A stretch of 64,000 bases of DNA. Origin: Sulfotelmatobacter sp049792875. Its GTDB lineage: Bacteria > Acidobacteriota > Terriglobia > Terriglobales > Acidobacteriaceae. The notes below the pieces were generated by a model that saw only the letters and a list, made by a program, of their open reading frames with translations, had not been told where the DNA came from and ran no database searches. The translations under genes were made by a program, and so were the position numbers. The stretch is from contig JBARBI010000212.1 of assembly GCA_049792875.1 (NCBI GenBank), forward strand, positions 26,841 to 90,840. The letters run 5' to 3'. Below are positions 41,649 through 49,440 of this stretch, in pieces. The number at the start of each line of letters is the position of its first letter. Position 1 is the first letter of the stretch.

Positions 41649-42389
41649 ATGCCTCGGGTCCTGAAAACAGTTGTACCTCGAATTCGGAGGTCTCTCGAAC
41701 AGCGCGGCCTGCTTGTCAGCTTGCGGCGGGGCATCCTCCTTCCGATCCACCTCTTTCAAGAATGTCGAACAGCGAGGAAGCAGAACGCCGGCGCTGGGCG
41801 CAGCGATTTCGACCGCGACTATGACGTCGAGACCGACGGCGAGATCGATGGCTGGACCCACCTGAGCGACTTGGATATCCCGAGTGCAAACTGGATCTAT
41901 GGCAGGAACTACGCTCCGATCGACCCAGTCAGGTTTCATGCCGTTCTTTCAAGCATCGACAACCGGTTCGAAGACTTCGTGTTCATCGACTTCGGTTCGG
42001 GGAAGGGAAGAGCTCTTTTGTTGGCCTCCAAGTATCGGTTCAAACGAATCGTGGGGGTCGAGTTTTCGCGGGAACTTCATCTTGTTGCGCAACACAATAT
42101 TCGAAAATATATGGATCGTCACCCGGCATGTGATTCCGTAGAGTCGGCATGCTTGGACTTCCTCGAGTTCGCTATGCCTAAGGAACCCTCGGTATTCTTT
42201 TTCTTTGATCCATGCGAGGACCCCATCCTGATCAACTTGCTTCGCAACATTCGTTTGTCCTTAGAGGAGCATCCAAGAGCGGCTTACCTTGTTTATGTCG
42301 CGCCGACAGCGTCGAAGAAGGCGCTGCTGGATGCGGCGGATTGGCTGGTCCCGTCGCGCGAGAATGAGGAGTTTAAATTCTGTGTATAG
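41649..42389 (+). CDS. SAM-dependent methyltransferase
   Basis: A 246-residue protein from the ATG at 41649 (MPRVLKTVVPRIRR). Motif I FIDFGSGKGRALLLAS lies near residue 110, after which VGVEFSRELHLVAQHNI, a DFLEFAMPKEPSVFFFFDP and YLVYVAPT strand complete a Rossmann-like core. The first 70 residues are basic and amphipathic. Three methyltransferase-like genes now occur within 4 kb, though on different strands. Substrate unknown. The frame overlaps the end of the preceding gene only if the upstream ATG at 41535 is used. Confidence 0.82.
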   Translation: MPRVLKTVVPRIRRSLEQRGLLVSLRRGILLPIHLFQECRTARKQNAGAGRSDFDRDYDVETDGEIDGWTHLSDLDIPSANWIYGRNYAPIDPVRFHAVLSSIDNRFEDFVFIDFGSGKGRALLLASKYRFKRIVGVEFSRELHLVAQHNIRKYMDRHPACDSVESACLDFLEFAMPKEPSVFFFFDPCEDPILINLLRNIRLSLEEHPRAAYLVYVAPTASKKALLDAADWLVPSRENEEFKFCV

Positions 42390-42470
42390 GAGTCAGAACA
42401 AGGTCGCAGAGACATTGGGCAGGTGTCCTAGACCAGGGCACGGTGGCAGCGATGTGCCGTCGCCCCGGAC

Positions 42471-43580
42471 TCATACTCGCAGCGTTTCTTTGCGCACGGT
42501 CAGCTTCTCAATCAGGTCCGGTTTGACGCGATAACCCGTGCCCGATCGGTCGCTGATTCCGATCATACCCTGGGGCGAGACTTCCACTTCCGGGTCGATG
42601 ATGTCTTCCTTCCAGTAGCGCTTTGATGCGGAAACATCGCCGGGGAGGCTGAAGTTTTCCAGAGTAGAGAGAGCAATGTTCTGGGCGCGCCCGATGCCAG
42701 TTTCCAGCATCCCGCCACACCAGACGGGAATGTTGTGCACCTGGCAGAGGTCGTGGATCTTGAGAGCTTCGGAGAAGCCACCGACGCGGCCCACCTTGAC
42801 GTTGATGATCCGGCAGGCGCTGGTTTCGACGGCGAAGGCGGCGCTGCGGACGCTGACAATGGATTCATCCAGGCAAATCGAAGTGCGCAGCTGTTTCTGC
42901 AGGCGTGCGTGATAGTAGATGTCGTCGTTCCACAGAGGCTGCTCGATCATCAGCAGATTGAACTGGTCGAACTTGCGCAGGTGTTCGACCTGGTCGAGCG
43001 TGTAGGAGGAATTGGCGTCGCAACTGAGCGTGATGTCGGCCCAGCGCGAGCGTATGCGTTCGAGCACGTTCACATCCCAACCGGGCTTCACCTTGATCTT
43101 GATGCGGCGGTAGCCAGCGGCCAGTTCGATCTGGATTTTTTCCAGCAGTTGCTCGACCGAGTCCTGAATTCCGATGGAAACGCCGCAGGGAATTTCCCGG
43201 CGGGTGCCGCCCAGCAACTTCCACAGGGGGATTTGCTTCTGCGCGGCTTCCGCGTCCCAGAGGGCGTTTTCGAGCGCGGCCTTGGCCATGCGGTGGGCGC
43301 GCACCTTTGCGAACAATGCCGGGCACTCGCGGGCGGATTCGATGCGCTGTCCCAGAAGCGCGGGAATTAGATACTGGGTCAAGGTTGGCCAGGCGGTCTC
43401 AATCCATTCGCTGCTGTAGAAGGGATCTTCTCCGACCACACTTTCGCCCCAACCGTCGACGCCCTCGCTGTGGACGGTGATCAGAAGAATGCGACGGCTG
43501 TAGGTACGGCCAAAACTCGTCTCGAAGAAGTGGACGAGCGGCATGTGGATTTCGCGGAGCGTGATGGCTTCGATTTTCAT
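42471..43580 (-). CDS. menC: o-Succinylbenzoate synthase / N-succinylamino-acid racemase (enolase superfamily)
   Basis: 369-residue muconate-lactonizing-enzyme-type fold. The acid/base pair is visible as Lys163 in RIKIKVKPGWD and Lys262 in NVKVGRVGG, and the metal ligands are Asp188 (LSCDANSS), Glu213 (MIEQPL) and Asp238 (CLDESI). The family includes menaquinone enzyme MenC and N-succinylamino-acid racemase, often with both activities in the same protein. No other men gene is seen nearby. It lies directly downstream of a GNAT gene and mazG, which favours an amino-acid racemase role. Start ATG at 43580. Confidence 0.9.
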   Translation of the reverse strand: MKIEAITLREIHMPLVHFFETSFGRTYSRRILLITVHSEGVDGWGESVVGEDPFYSSEWIETAWPTLTQYLIPALLGQRIESARECPALFAKVRAHRMAKAALENALWDAEAAQKQIPLWKLLGGTRREIPCGVSIGIQDSVEQLLEKIQIELAAGYRRIKIKVKPGWDVNVLERIRSRWADITLSCDANSSYTLDQVEHLRKFDQFNLLMIEQPLWNDDIYYHARLQKQLRTSICLDESIVSVRSAAFAVETSACRIINVKVGRVGGFSEALKIHDLCQVHNIPVWCGGMLETGIGRAQNIALSTLENFSLPGDVSASKRYWKEDIIDPEVEVSPQGMIGISDRSGTGYRVKPDLIEKLTVRKETLRV

Positions 43581-43597
43581 GTTGGAGAAAGAACTCT

Positions 43598-43725
43598 ATT
43601 CACCACCGAGGCACGGAGACGCGGAGAAACTCTTTGTGAGAATAAACCTTGAACGAGAATGCTTGTCCGTCATGGGTGCTGCCACGCGTCTCCCGTCCCT
43701 GTGCTTTCGTGTCTCCGTGGTGAAT
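43598..43725. repeat. Inverted repeat ending at the GNAT stop codon
   Basis: ATTCACCAC (43598-43606) pairs with GTGGTGAAT (43717-43725), and GGAGAC (43615-43620) with GTCTCC (43711-43716), leaving an eight-base bulge. The right arm reaches into the stop codon of the minus-strand GNAT gene (43725-43727). It resembles the 3426-3498 element in word content (CACCACGGAG / CACAGAG) and position. Confidence 0.65.
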
Positions 43726-44498
43726 CAAGCTTCCGATGCATACGACCATTTCTCATCCCAGTGCCCCAGTAGGAACTTGCCGTTACCTTCGGGATCACGC
43801 TCATATCCCAGCACTGCCAGGCCATGGGAGAAGGCCCGCAGAAACTGCTCGCGATTGCGCTCCTGCAGCTGCTGGGCTTGGCGGCGAGTTTCGGGCGCGG
43901 CTTTCCATTCGTAGATCTGTGCCGGTACTTCGATGCCGGATTCACTGGCGACGGGTGGATTTTTTCCCGTGGCCAGGAGGGTCTCGACCCGCTTCGACTT
44001 CAGCCACCACTCGGCGATCAGGCGATCGCTCGGCAAGCCTCCCTGCAGCGGCGAGGAGGTGATGCCGTACTGGTTGATGTTATAGCGGCGCGCGATGGCG
44101 CCCAGTTTCTCGAGATTGAGGTAGGCATTCTTGATTTCGAGAGGGTCGAACGTCCACTCGATCAATTCGATTCCACGGGCGAGCGCGTCTTCACGCTGCA
44201 GGAGTTTTAAGCGGCGGCCGAGGCCCCCGTTGCGATGATCTTTGCGCACGGCCAGCATGTGCGAGTGCAGGTAGACGTGACCGGTGCGCGTGCCGGGGAC
44301 AGAGAGCGCGAAACCAATCATCTCTTTCCCGTCGAATGCGCCCATGACCTGGCCCCCAACCTTGTCGGCGACCACAAACATGCGCAACGGCACCAGTTCC
44401 GCATCGCTGAAATTCCAGACTTCTTTCTGCAGCGCGACACAGGCGCGGAACTCCTCGATGCTGTGGCAGCGGCGGAGCGTGACGGAATCGGCAATCAT
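43725..44498 (-). CDS. GNAT-family N-acyltransferase (predicted amino-acid N-succinyltransferase)
   Basis: A 257-residue protein started at the ATG at 44498, which overlaps the mazG stop (ATGA). The GNAT fold is seen in LRRCHSIEEFRACVALQKEVW, MIGFALSVPGTRTGHVYLHSHMLAV and RNGGLGRRLKLLQREDALARG, the last giving the acyl-CoA loop (given in parts: RNGGLGRRLK). The C-terminal 90 residues are extra to the minimal fold. This long GNAT type is known beside N-succinylamino-acid racemases, where it uses succinyl-CoA to succinylate a D-amino acid. The racemase gene follows by 145 bases. A deacylase that would complete the route is not in the window. Confidence 0.82.
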   Translation of the reverse strand: MIADSVTLRRCHSIEEFRACVALQKEVWNFSDAELVPLRMFVVADKVGGQVMGAFDGKEMIGFALSVPGTRTGHVYLHSHMLAVRKDHRNGGLGRRLKLLQREDALARGIELIEWTFDPLEIKNAYLNLEKLGAIARRYNINQYGITSSPLQGGLPSDRLIAEWWLKSKRVETLLATGKNPPVASESGIEVPAQIYEWKAAPETRRQAQQLQERNREQFLRAFSHGLAVLGYERDPEGNGKFLLGHWDEKWSYASEA

Positions 44499-45421
44499 GC
44501 TGGCTGCTCCTCGGCTGGGTTCTCCGGTCTCTCCTGAGCTTTCGCCTGTTGCCACAAAGACTCCAGCTCTTCCATGGAAGCTTCGTCGGCGGAGCGGCCG
44601 GATTCGTGGAGGCGGTTTTCCATCCACTGAAAGCGTCGCTTGAACTTGCGGTTGGTTTTGCGCAGAGCAGACTCGGGATCGAGCGAGAGGTAGCGCGCAA
44701 TGTTCACGAGGACGAAAAACATGTCGCCGACCTCATCTTCCAGCCGGGCGTGGAGGCCTTCGGGGACGGTGGTTCGTCCGGATCCAGCCACACCACGACC
44801 CTGGGGGCGGGGCCCAGGCGCGGGGAATTGCTTGAGCTGCTCGCGGAGTTCGTCGGTTTCTTCGTTGAGCTTGTCGAACAGACCTTCAACGTTCGGCCAG
44901 TCGAAGCCGGCCTGCGCCGCCCGAGAACTGAGTTTGTAGGCCTCGAGAAGGGAAGGCATGGTGGAAGAGACCCCGGCGAGGATAGAGTGCTGGTCTGGTT
45001 TTGCTCCGGTATCTCCTTCCTTGCTGCTGGTTTGCCGCTTCTTCCTCTCTTCGACCTTGAGCGCCTCCCAATTGCGTTTGACCTCGGCGGAGGTCTCGGC
45101 CTTCACGTCGCCGAACACATGAGGATGACGGTTCACGAGCTTCGTGGAGAGCCGGTCGAGCACGTCGTCGATGGAAAATGAAGATTGTTCCTTGGCCATT
45201 TCGGCGTAGAAGAGTACTTGCAGCAGCAAGTCTCCGAGTTCACCCGCGAGTTCGGGCCAGTCGCGGTTATCAATGGCTTCCAGGACTTCATAGGTCTCTT
45301 CCAGCGTGTAGGGCTTGATGGAATCGAACGTCTGTTCCCGGTCCCAGGGGCAACCTCCGGGGGCCCGGAGGCGCTCCATAATCGCGACCGCCCGTTCGAA
45401 ACGTTCTCCGGTGGTGGACAT
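44495..45421 (-). CDS. mazG: Nucleoside triphosphate pyrophosphohydrolase MazG
   Basis: House-cleaning enzyme hydrolysing (d)NTPs to monophosphates; it can also lower ppGpp-linked stress effects. 308 residues from the ATG at 45421 (MSTTGERFERAVAIMERLR). Two MazG domains: EETYEVLEAID (41-51) with ELGDLLLQVLF (61-71), and NEETDELREQ (186-195) with LEDEVGDMFFVLVN (227-240). The catalytic acidic residues are intact. An insertion of about 24 residues rich in Pro and Gly lies at 199-222; its DNA is GC-rich and contains a small palindrome. It starts the mazG-GNAT-racemase group. Confidence 0.94.
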   Translation of the reverse strand: MSTTGERFERAVAIMERLRAPGGCPWDREQTFDSIKPYTLEETYEVLEAIDNRDWPELAGELGDLLLQVLFYAEMAKEQSSFSIDDVLDRLSTKLVNRHPHVFGDVKAETSAEVKRNWEALKVEERKKRQTSSKEGDTGAKPDQHSILAGVSSTMPSLLEAYKLSSRAAQAGFDWPNVEGLFDKLNEETDELREQLKQFPAPGPRPQGRGVAGSGRTTVPEGLHARLEDEVGDMFFVLVNIARYLSLDPESALRKTNRKFKRRFQWMENRLHESGRSADEASMEELESLWQQAKAQERPENPAEEQPA

Positions 45422-45748
45422 GCGGAAACCAATGTAAATGACGGTCGAGGCGGGAGGCAATGCGCGGGAGCGGGCGACCGGCAGGAAGCCTGAGGATAAA
45501 ATCAAAGTGGGGCGATTGCATTTGGACGGAAGAGGAGAGGCCGGGATATCGGTGATGGAGCTGTGCCGCAGGTTACTTTCGGCACTGCCTTCTGGCGGGT
45601 TCTTGTGGAATCAGTTCACCCGCGCCTTGGACTATCGTTACCTTCACCTGCTGGCCATGCAGGCGCAAAATCATGACAGGTAGGCGTGTCCGTACCGGAG
45701 TCGTGGCCCGCGCGAGCATTCTCGGTGTTCTTGATCTAGTCTAAATAC
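45422..45748. other. 327-base divergent promoter region
   Basis: Lies between mazG (minus) and glpD (plus). A 42-codon plus-strand frame at 45555-45683 beginning MELCRRLLSALPSG and ending LLAMQAQNHDR was noticed, without a convincing Shine-Dalgarno; I do not call it a gene. No strong promoter match or GlpR-like operator was found. Confidence 0.45.
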
Positions 45749-47389
45749 ATGACTTTAGCTGTTAAACCTCGACCGTCCTTGGAAGGGAAGCATTTCCATG
45801 TGGTCGTCATTGGCGGCGGCATCAATGGAGTCGCCGTGGCGCGCGAATGTGCCCGCGCGGGGAAACGCACGCTGCTGGTGGAACAAAACGATTTCGCCTC
45901 GGGTGTGACCAGCCGGTCGACTCGCATCATCCACGGTGGACTGCGTTATCTAGAGCACGGAGAACTGAGCCTGGTTCGCGAGTCGGTGCGGGAGCGCGAG
46001 CGGTTGCTGCGCGAGCGGTCGCACCTGGTACATCCCGTCCAGTTTTTATTTCTGCGGAACGAGGAGAGCCAGCGCAGCGCACTAAAGGTGCGTGCCGGAC
46101 TGTGGCTCTACCAGCGTTTTGCGGGGAGAAAATCCACCGATCTCAGCGAGATGGAGTTGAAGCGGGTGGAGCGCGTGCTGGACGCGGGTCAGCGGTGGTC
46201 AATTTTCAATTACGAAGATGCTCAGTGCGAGTTTCCCGAGCGGCTTGTCGCGGAGTGGATGACGGAGGCGGCCGAGGCGGGAGCCGTCGTGCGTAATCAT
46301 TGTGAGGTGCTGGCCGTCGACGTGAGTCAGGGCAGGGCTCGGGGCGTGCTGTTGCGGGACCGTCTCACCGGAAAAGACGAGCGCGTTGATGGCGGATGGA
46401 TCTTGAACTGCACCGGTCCGTGGGCCGACCGCATCTGCCAGCGTTCCGCGGTGCGCACCAGCCAGCCGATGCTGGGCGGGGTGCGTGGTTCGCACATTGT
46501 TCTGCCGACGTTTGCCGGGGCTCCGACAGCGGCCATCTACACTGAGGCCGCGGATGGCCGTCCGGTCTTCGTTTTGCCCTGGAATGAGCAATTGCTGGTG
46601 GGCACAACCGAGGTCCCCGACTCGGGCGATCCGGGAAGGACTGCGCCTTCCAACGAAGAAATCGAATACCTGCTGCGCACGGTGGCCAAGCTTTTTCCGA
46701 AGGCGAAGATTTCAGCCCACGACATCAAGTACGCGTTTGCGGGAGTACGTCCCCTGCCGAACTCACCCGGAAATGAGGCGTCGGCGGTGACGCGGCGTCA
46801 TTTTCTCCACGACCACACGGCGGAGGGTGCGGCCCGGCTGATTTCGGTGATTGGCGGAAAATTGACGACCGCCGCCTCGCTGGCGCGGGAATGTGCGCGA
46901 AAGATTGGCATTGCTGTTCCCGAGCCGACCATGTTGGCGATGGGCCCGGGCGGTGCACTGGATCCCATGTTTGATCAGGAGATTCTCGAGATCGCTCGAG
47001 CCGGATCGGTGAGCGAAGAGACGGCCCGCGGCATGATGGAGTGGCACGGCCCCCGTGCCATGGACATTGCCCGCATGGCACTGGTCAGCGCGGAACTGCG
47101 GGCGCCGATCTGTCCACACACTTCGCATATTGTGGCCGAAGTGGTGGAAGCCTACCGCTCGGAGTTTGCTGTGACGCTGGGCGACGTGCTATTGCGCCGG
47201 ATTCCTGTGGCGCTGGGAGCATGCTGGTCGGAATCGTGCAGCCGCGAGGCAGCGTCGCGCATCGGCGCGGTGCTGGGGTGGAATGAACAGGCCCTGGGAG
47301 CGAATCTGGAATCGTTTGAGATGGAGCGCACCTCATTTCTGAAGCGCCCGTCGCGCGGCGCGGTCGCGCTGGAAGCCGCGGCCGACTAG
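45749..47389 (+). CDS. glpD: Aerobic glycerol-3-phosphate dehydrogenase
   Basis: FAD enzyme that oxidises glycerol-3-phosphate to DHAP and passes electrons to quinone at the inner membrane. 546 residues. The FAD-binding VIGGGINGVAVARECA lies at residues 20-35, followed by the family signature STRIIHGGLRYLE near 56-68 and the C-terminal domain with TTAASLARECARKI and GEYRSEF-like sequences (here AYRSEFAVTLGDVLLRR). The C-terminal cap domain (DAO_C) is complete. It is a single gene facing the ABC-2 exporter pair, with no glpK or glpF nearby. Confidence 0.95.
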   Translation: MTLAVKPRPSLEGKHFHVVVIGGGINGVAVARECARAGKRTLLVEQNDFASGVTSRSTRIIHGGLRYLEHGELSLVRESVRERERLLRERSHLVHPVQFLFLRNEESQRSALKVRAGLWLYQRFAGRKSTDLSEMELKRVERVLDAGQRWSIFNYEDAQCEFPERLVAEWMTEAAEAGAVVRNHCEVLAVDVSQGRARGVLLRDRLTGKDERVDGGWILNCTGPWADRICQRSAVRTSQPMLGGVRGSHIVLPTFAGAPTAAIYTEAADGRPVFVLPWNEQLLVGTTEVPDSGDPGRTAPSNEEIEYLLRTVAKLFPKAKISAHDIKYAFAGVRPLPNSPGNEASAVTRRHFLHDHTAEGAARLISVIGGKLTTAASLARECARKIGIAVPEPTMLAMGPGGALDPMFDQEILEIARAGSVSEETARGMMEWHGPRAMDIARMALVSAELRAPICPHTSHIVAEVVEAYRSEFAVTLGDVLLRRIPVALGACWSESCSREAASRIGAVLGWNEQALGANLESFEMERTSFLKRPSRGAVALEAAAD

Positions 47390-47445
47390 CCCCCCACATC
47401 CGCAGCCTTATCTGCCCTGTGCGCCGAGCCGGGATTGACCTTACC

Positions 47446-48216
47446 CTAGGTGACCGACTTCTTCTCGAACTGCCGCAACCCAACCACCAGCAGCAGAACA
47501 TCAAAGAAAACCAGCGCACAGATCACGGCCGTGATCGGTAAATGCGGGAACTGCGGAACCAGGGTAGCGCGCATTCCCTCGCTGGCATACACCAGAGGAT
47601 TGACGAGCACAACTTTCTGCAGGATGGGGAAGGTTTTCAGCGCGCTCCAGGGATAGTACGTGCACCCAAAGAAAATCATGGGAGTAATGACCATGCCAAA
47701 CATCAGCCCGATATGCTGCTGATTGATGCTGCATCCCAACGCCAGTCCTCCACAGGCGGAGAACGTCGCAATCAGCACAATGATCACGGCGAAGGTCAAA
47801 GGTGTTCCAATGCTGATCTCAACTCCCGGTCGAAGCACGAGCCACGCCAGCGGGATCACCATCAGCCCGGCAACTAGTGCCTGCAGCATCCCGGCGATGA
47901 CCTTCTCGACCGCAATCCAGGCAACGCTGATCGGGGCGAGCAGGCGGTCTTCGATTTCTCGGGTCCATTGAAACTCGGCGATGAGCGGCATGGCCACCGC
48001 CCAGATTCCGGTGAAGGTCATGCTGATCGCGATAATGCCGGGGAGCAGGAGGCTCTTATACGCCGCCGGCATGTACCCGCTTCCGACCATCACACGGCCG
48101 AAGATGAAAACAAACAGCAACGGCTGCAGGAAAGTCTGTAACAGGAGTTGAATCGCGTTGCGCCGCGCCACGTGCGCGTCGCGGGCCAGCATCGCGCCAA
48201 ACGTTTTCCAGTTCAA
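47446..48216 (-). CDS. ABC-2 type transporter permease
   Basis: 256-residue membrane protein of the drug/daunorubicin/NodJ export type. It has about six hydrophobic segments and the ABC-2 signature region, GINLMFGMVITPMIFFGCTYYPW, here seen as MFGMVITPMIFFGC and TYYPWSALK, and the conserved LVNPLVYASEGMR. The start overlaps the stop of the ATPase gene by four bases (ATGA arrangement), so the two are translationally coupled. Likely exports a hydrophobic compound, or a polysaccharide/lipid; the sequence cannot decide. Confidence 0.9.
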   Translation of the reverse strand: MNWKTFGAMLARDAHVARRNAIQLLLQTFLQPLLFVFIFGRVMVGSGYMPAAYKSLLLPGIIAISMTFTGIWAVAMPLIAEFQWTREIEDRLLAPISVAWIAVEKVIAGMLQALVAGLMVIPLAWLVLRPGVEISIGTPLTFAVIIVLIATFSACGGLALGCSINQQHIGLMFGMVITPMIFFGCTYYPWSALKTFPILQKVVLVNPLVYASEGMRATLVPQFPHLPITAVICALVFFDVLLLVVGLRQFEKKSVT

Positions 48217-49229
48217 TCGCGCAGGCTCCTTCCCGTATGGTGCAGGAAAAGATTTTCCAGACTCGGTTCGGAAATGTGTACATCGGACAATTCCGCGCCC
48301 GAACTCGCAGCCAGGTTCGCGATTTCGGGAATGAGAGAACCGCCGCGGTCCGCATAGACGTCGAACCCGGCGCTCTCGGCAGGACGCACCTCGCGAACTC
48401 CAGAGAGCGACTGCAATCGAGCAAGCAGGTCCGCAGTCGGATTCCCGAAGCGAAGGCGCAGCAGGAATCCCCCGGGGATCGAGGCCTTCAATTCCTTCGG
48501 CGTCCCCAGGGCAATGCCGTGTCCGTGGTCAATGATGGCGAGGCGCTGGCAGAGGGCGTCGGCCTCCTCCATGTTGTGGGTGGTCAGCAGGACGGTTCTT
48601 CCCGCCTGATGGTATTCACGAATGATCTCCCACAGCAGAATCCGGGTTTGAGGATCAAGCCCGGCGCTGGGTTCGTCGAGAAACAGGACCTGCGGATCGT
48701 GCATCATGGCGCGGGCAATGGAAAGGCGTTGCATCATGCCTCCGGAAAAGCCACGCACCATCTGGTTGGCCCGTTCGGTGAGCTTGAACTTCTCGAGCAA
48801 GGCGTCGGCCCGCTCGTTTCTCACCTTCGATCCGATTCCGAAGTAGGCCCCGTGAAACACGAGAATCTCGCGGGCGGTCAAGGAAAAATCCAGATTGGGA
48901 CGCTGCGGCACAACCCCAATCAGATGCTTAACCCGAGCCTGTTCTTTCCACACATCGTGCTCGCCAATCCAGGCCTGGCCGGAGGTTGGCCGTACGCGTG
49001 TGGTCAAGACTCCAACGGTGGTCGATTTGCCCGCGCCGTTGGGCCCAAGCAGGCCGAAAATCTCTCCCGGACGGATCTCGAGCGAAAGCCCGTCGAGGGC
49101 CGGGATTTGCGCTTTCGGCTGCTTCGAGCCCTTGGCATCGGCACGCGCGACAAACCCTCCGGCCGCTCCCAGCGGTGGGGCAGAGTGATAGACCTTGTGC
49201 AGATCCTGAGTGCGAACGCCAACAGCCAT
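48213..49229 (-). CDS. ABC transporter ATP-binding protein (drug/DrrA-like)
   Basis: 338 residues. Walker A GPNGAGKSTT near residue 64, signature FSGGMMQRLSIARAM, Walker B LFLDEPSAGLDPQTR and the H-loop LLTTHNMEEADAL. The C-terminal 90 residues after the nucleotide domain form the DrrA-type extension (IPGGFLLRLRFGNPTADLLARL). An insert of 20 residues (GGFVARADAKGSKQPKAQIP, seen as ARADAKGSKQPKA) lies between the first strand and the Walker A strand. Coupled to the permease gene. Resembles daunorubicin-type exporters. Confidence 0.93.
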   Translation of the reverse strand: MAVGVRTQDLHKVYHSAPPLGAAGGFVARADAKGSKQPKAQIPALDGLSLEIRPGEIFGLLGPNGAGKSTTVGVLTTRVRPTSGQAWIGEHDVWKEQARVKHLIGVVPQRPNLDFSLTAREILVFHGAYFGIGSKVRNERADALLEKFKLTERANQMVRGFSGGMMQRLSIARAMMHDPQVLFLDEPSAGLDPQTRILLWEIIREYHQAGRTVLLTTHNMEEADALCQRLAIIDHGHGIALGTPKELKASIPGGFLLRLRFGNPTADLLARLQSLSGVREVRPAESAGFDVYADRGGSLIPEIANLAASSGAELSDVHISEPSLENLFLHHTGRSLRD

Positions 49230-49440
49230 TCGGAGCCGTCCTCAAATCTGTAAGAAGCTGAGGGTTTCGGAAGTATATCTCAGACCATGGGTCCGTCGAA
49301 TCCTGTCGAACCGGATCACGTTTGGGCCCGCCAGGTTACCAAAGATTGGCCACGACCCTCGGTCATCTGGGAAGAGCAGACGGGCGAAACTACACTGGCG
49401 CGAGGTGTCGGATCTTTTGCGGTAGCAGGGGCGTAGTCCG

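Noticed and set aside
45555..45683. 42-codon frame MELCRRLLSALPSG... upstream of glpD
   Set aside because: No clear ribosome site or homologue known to me; kept only as a note in the promoter region.
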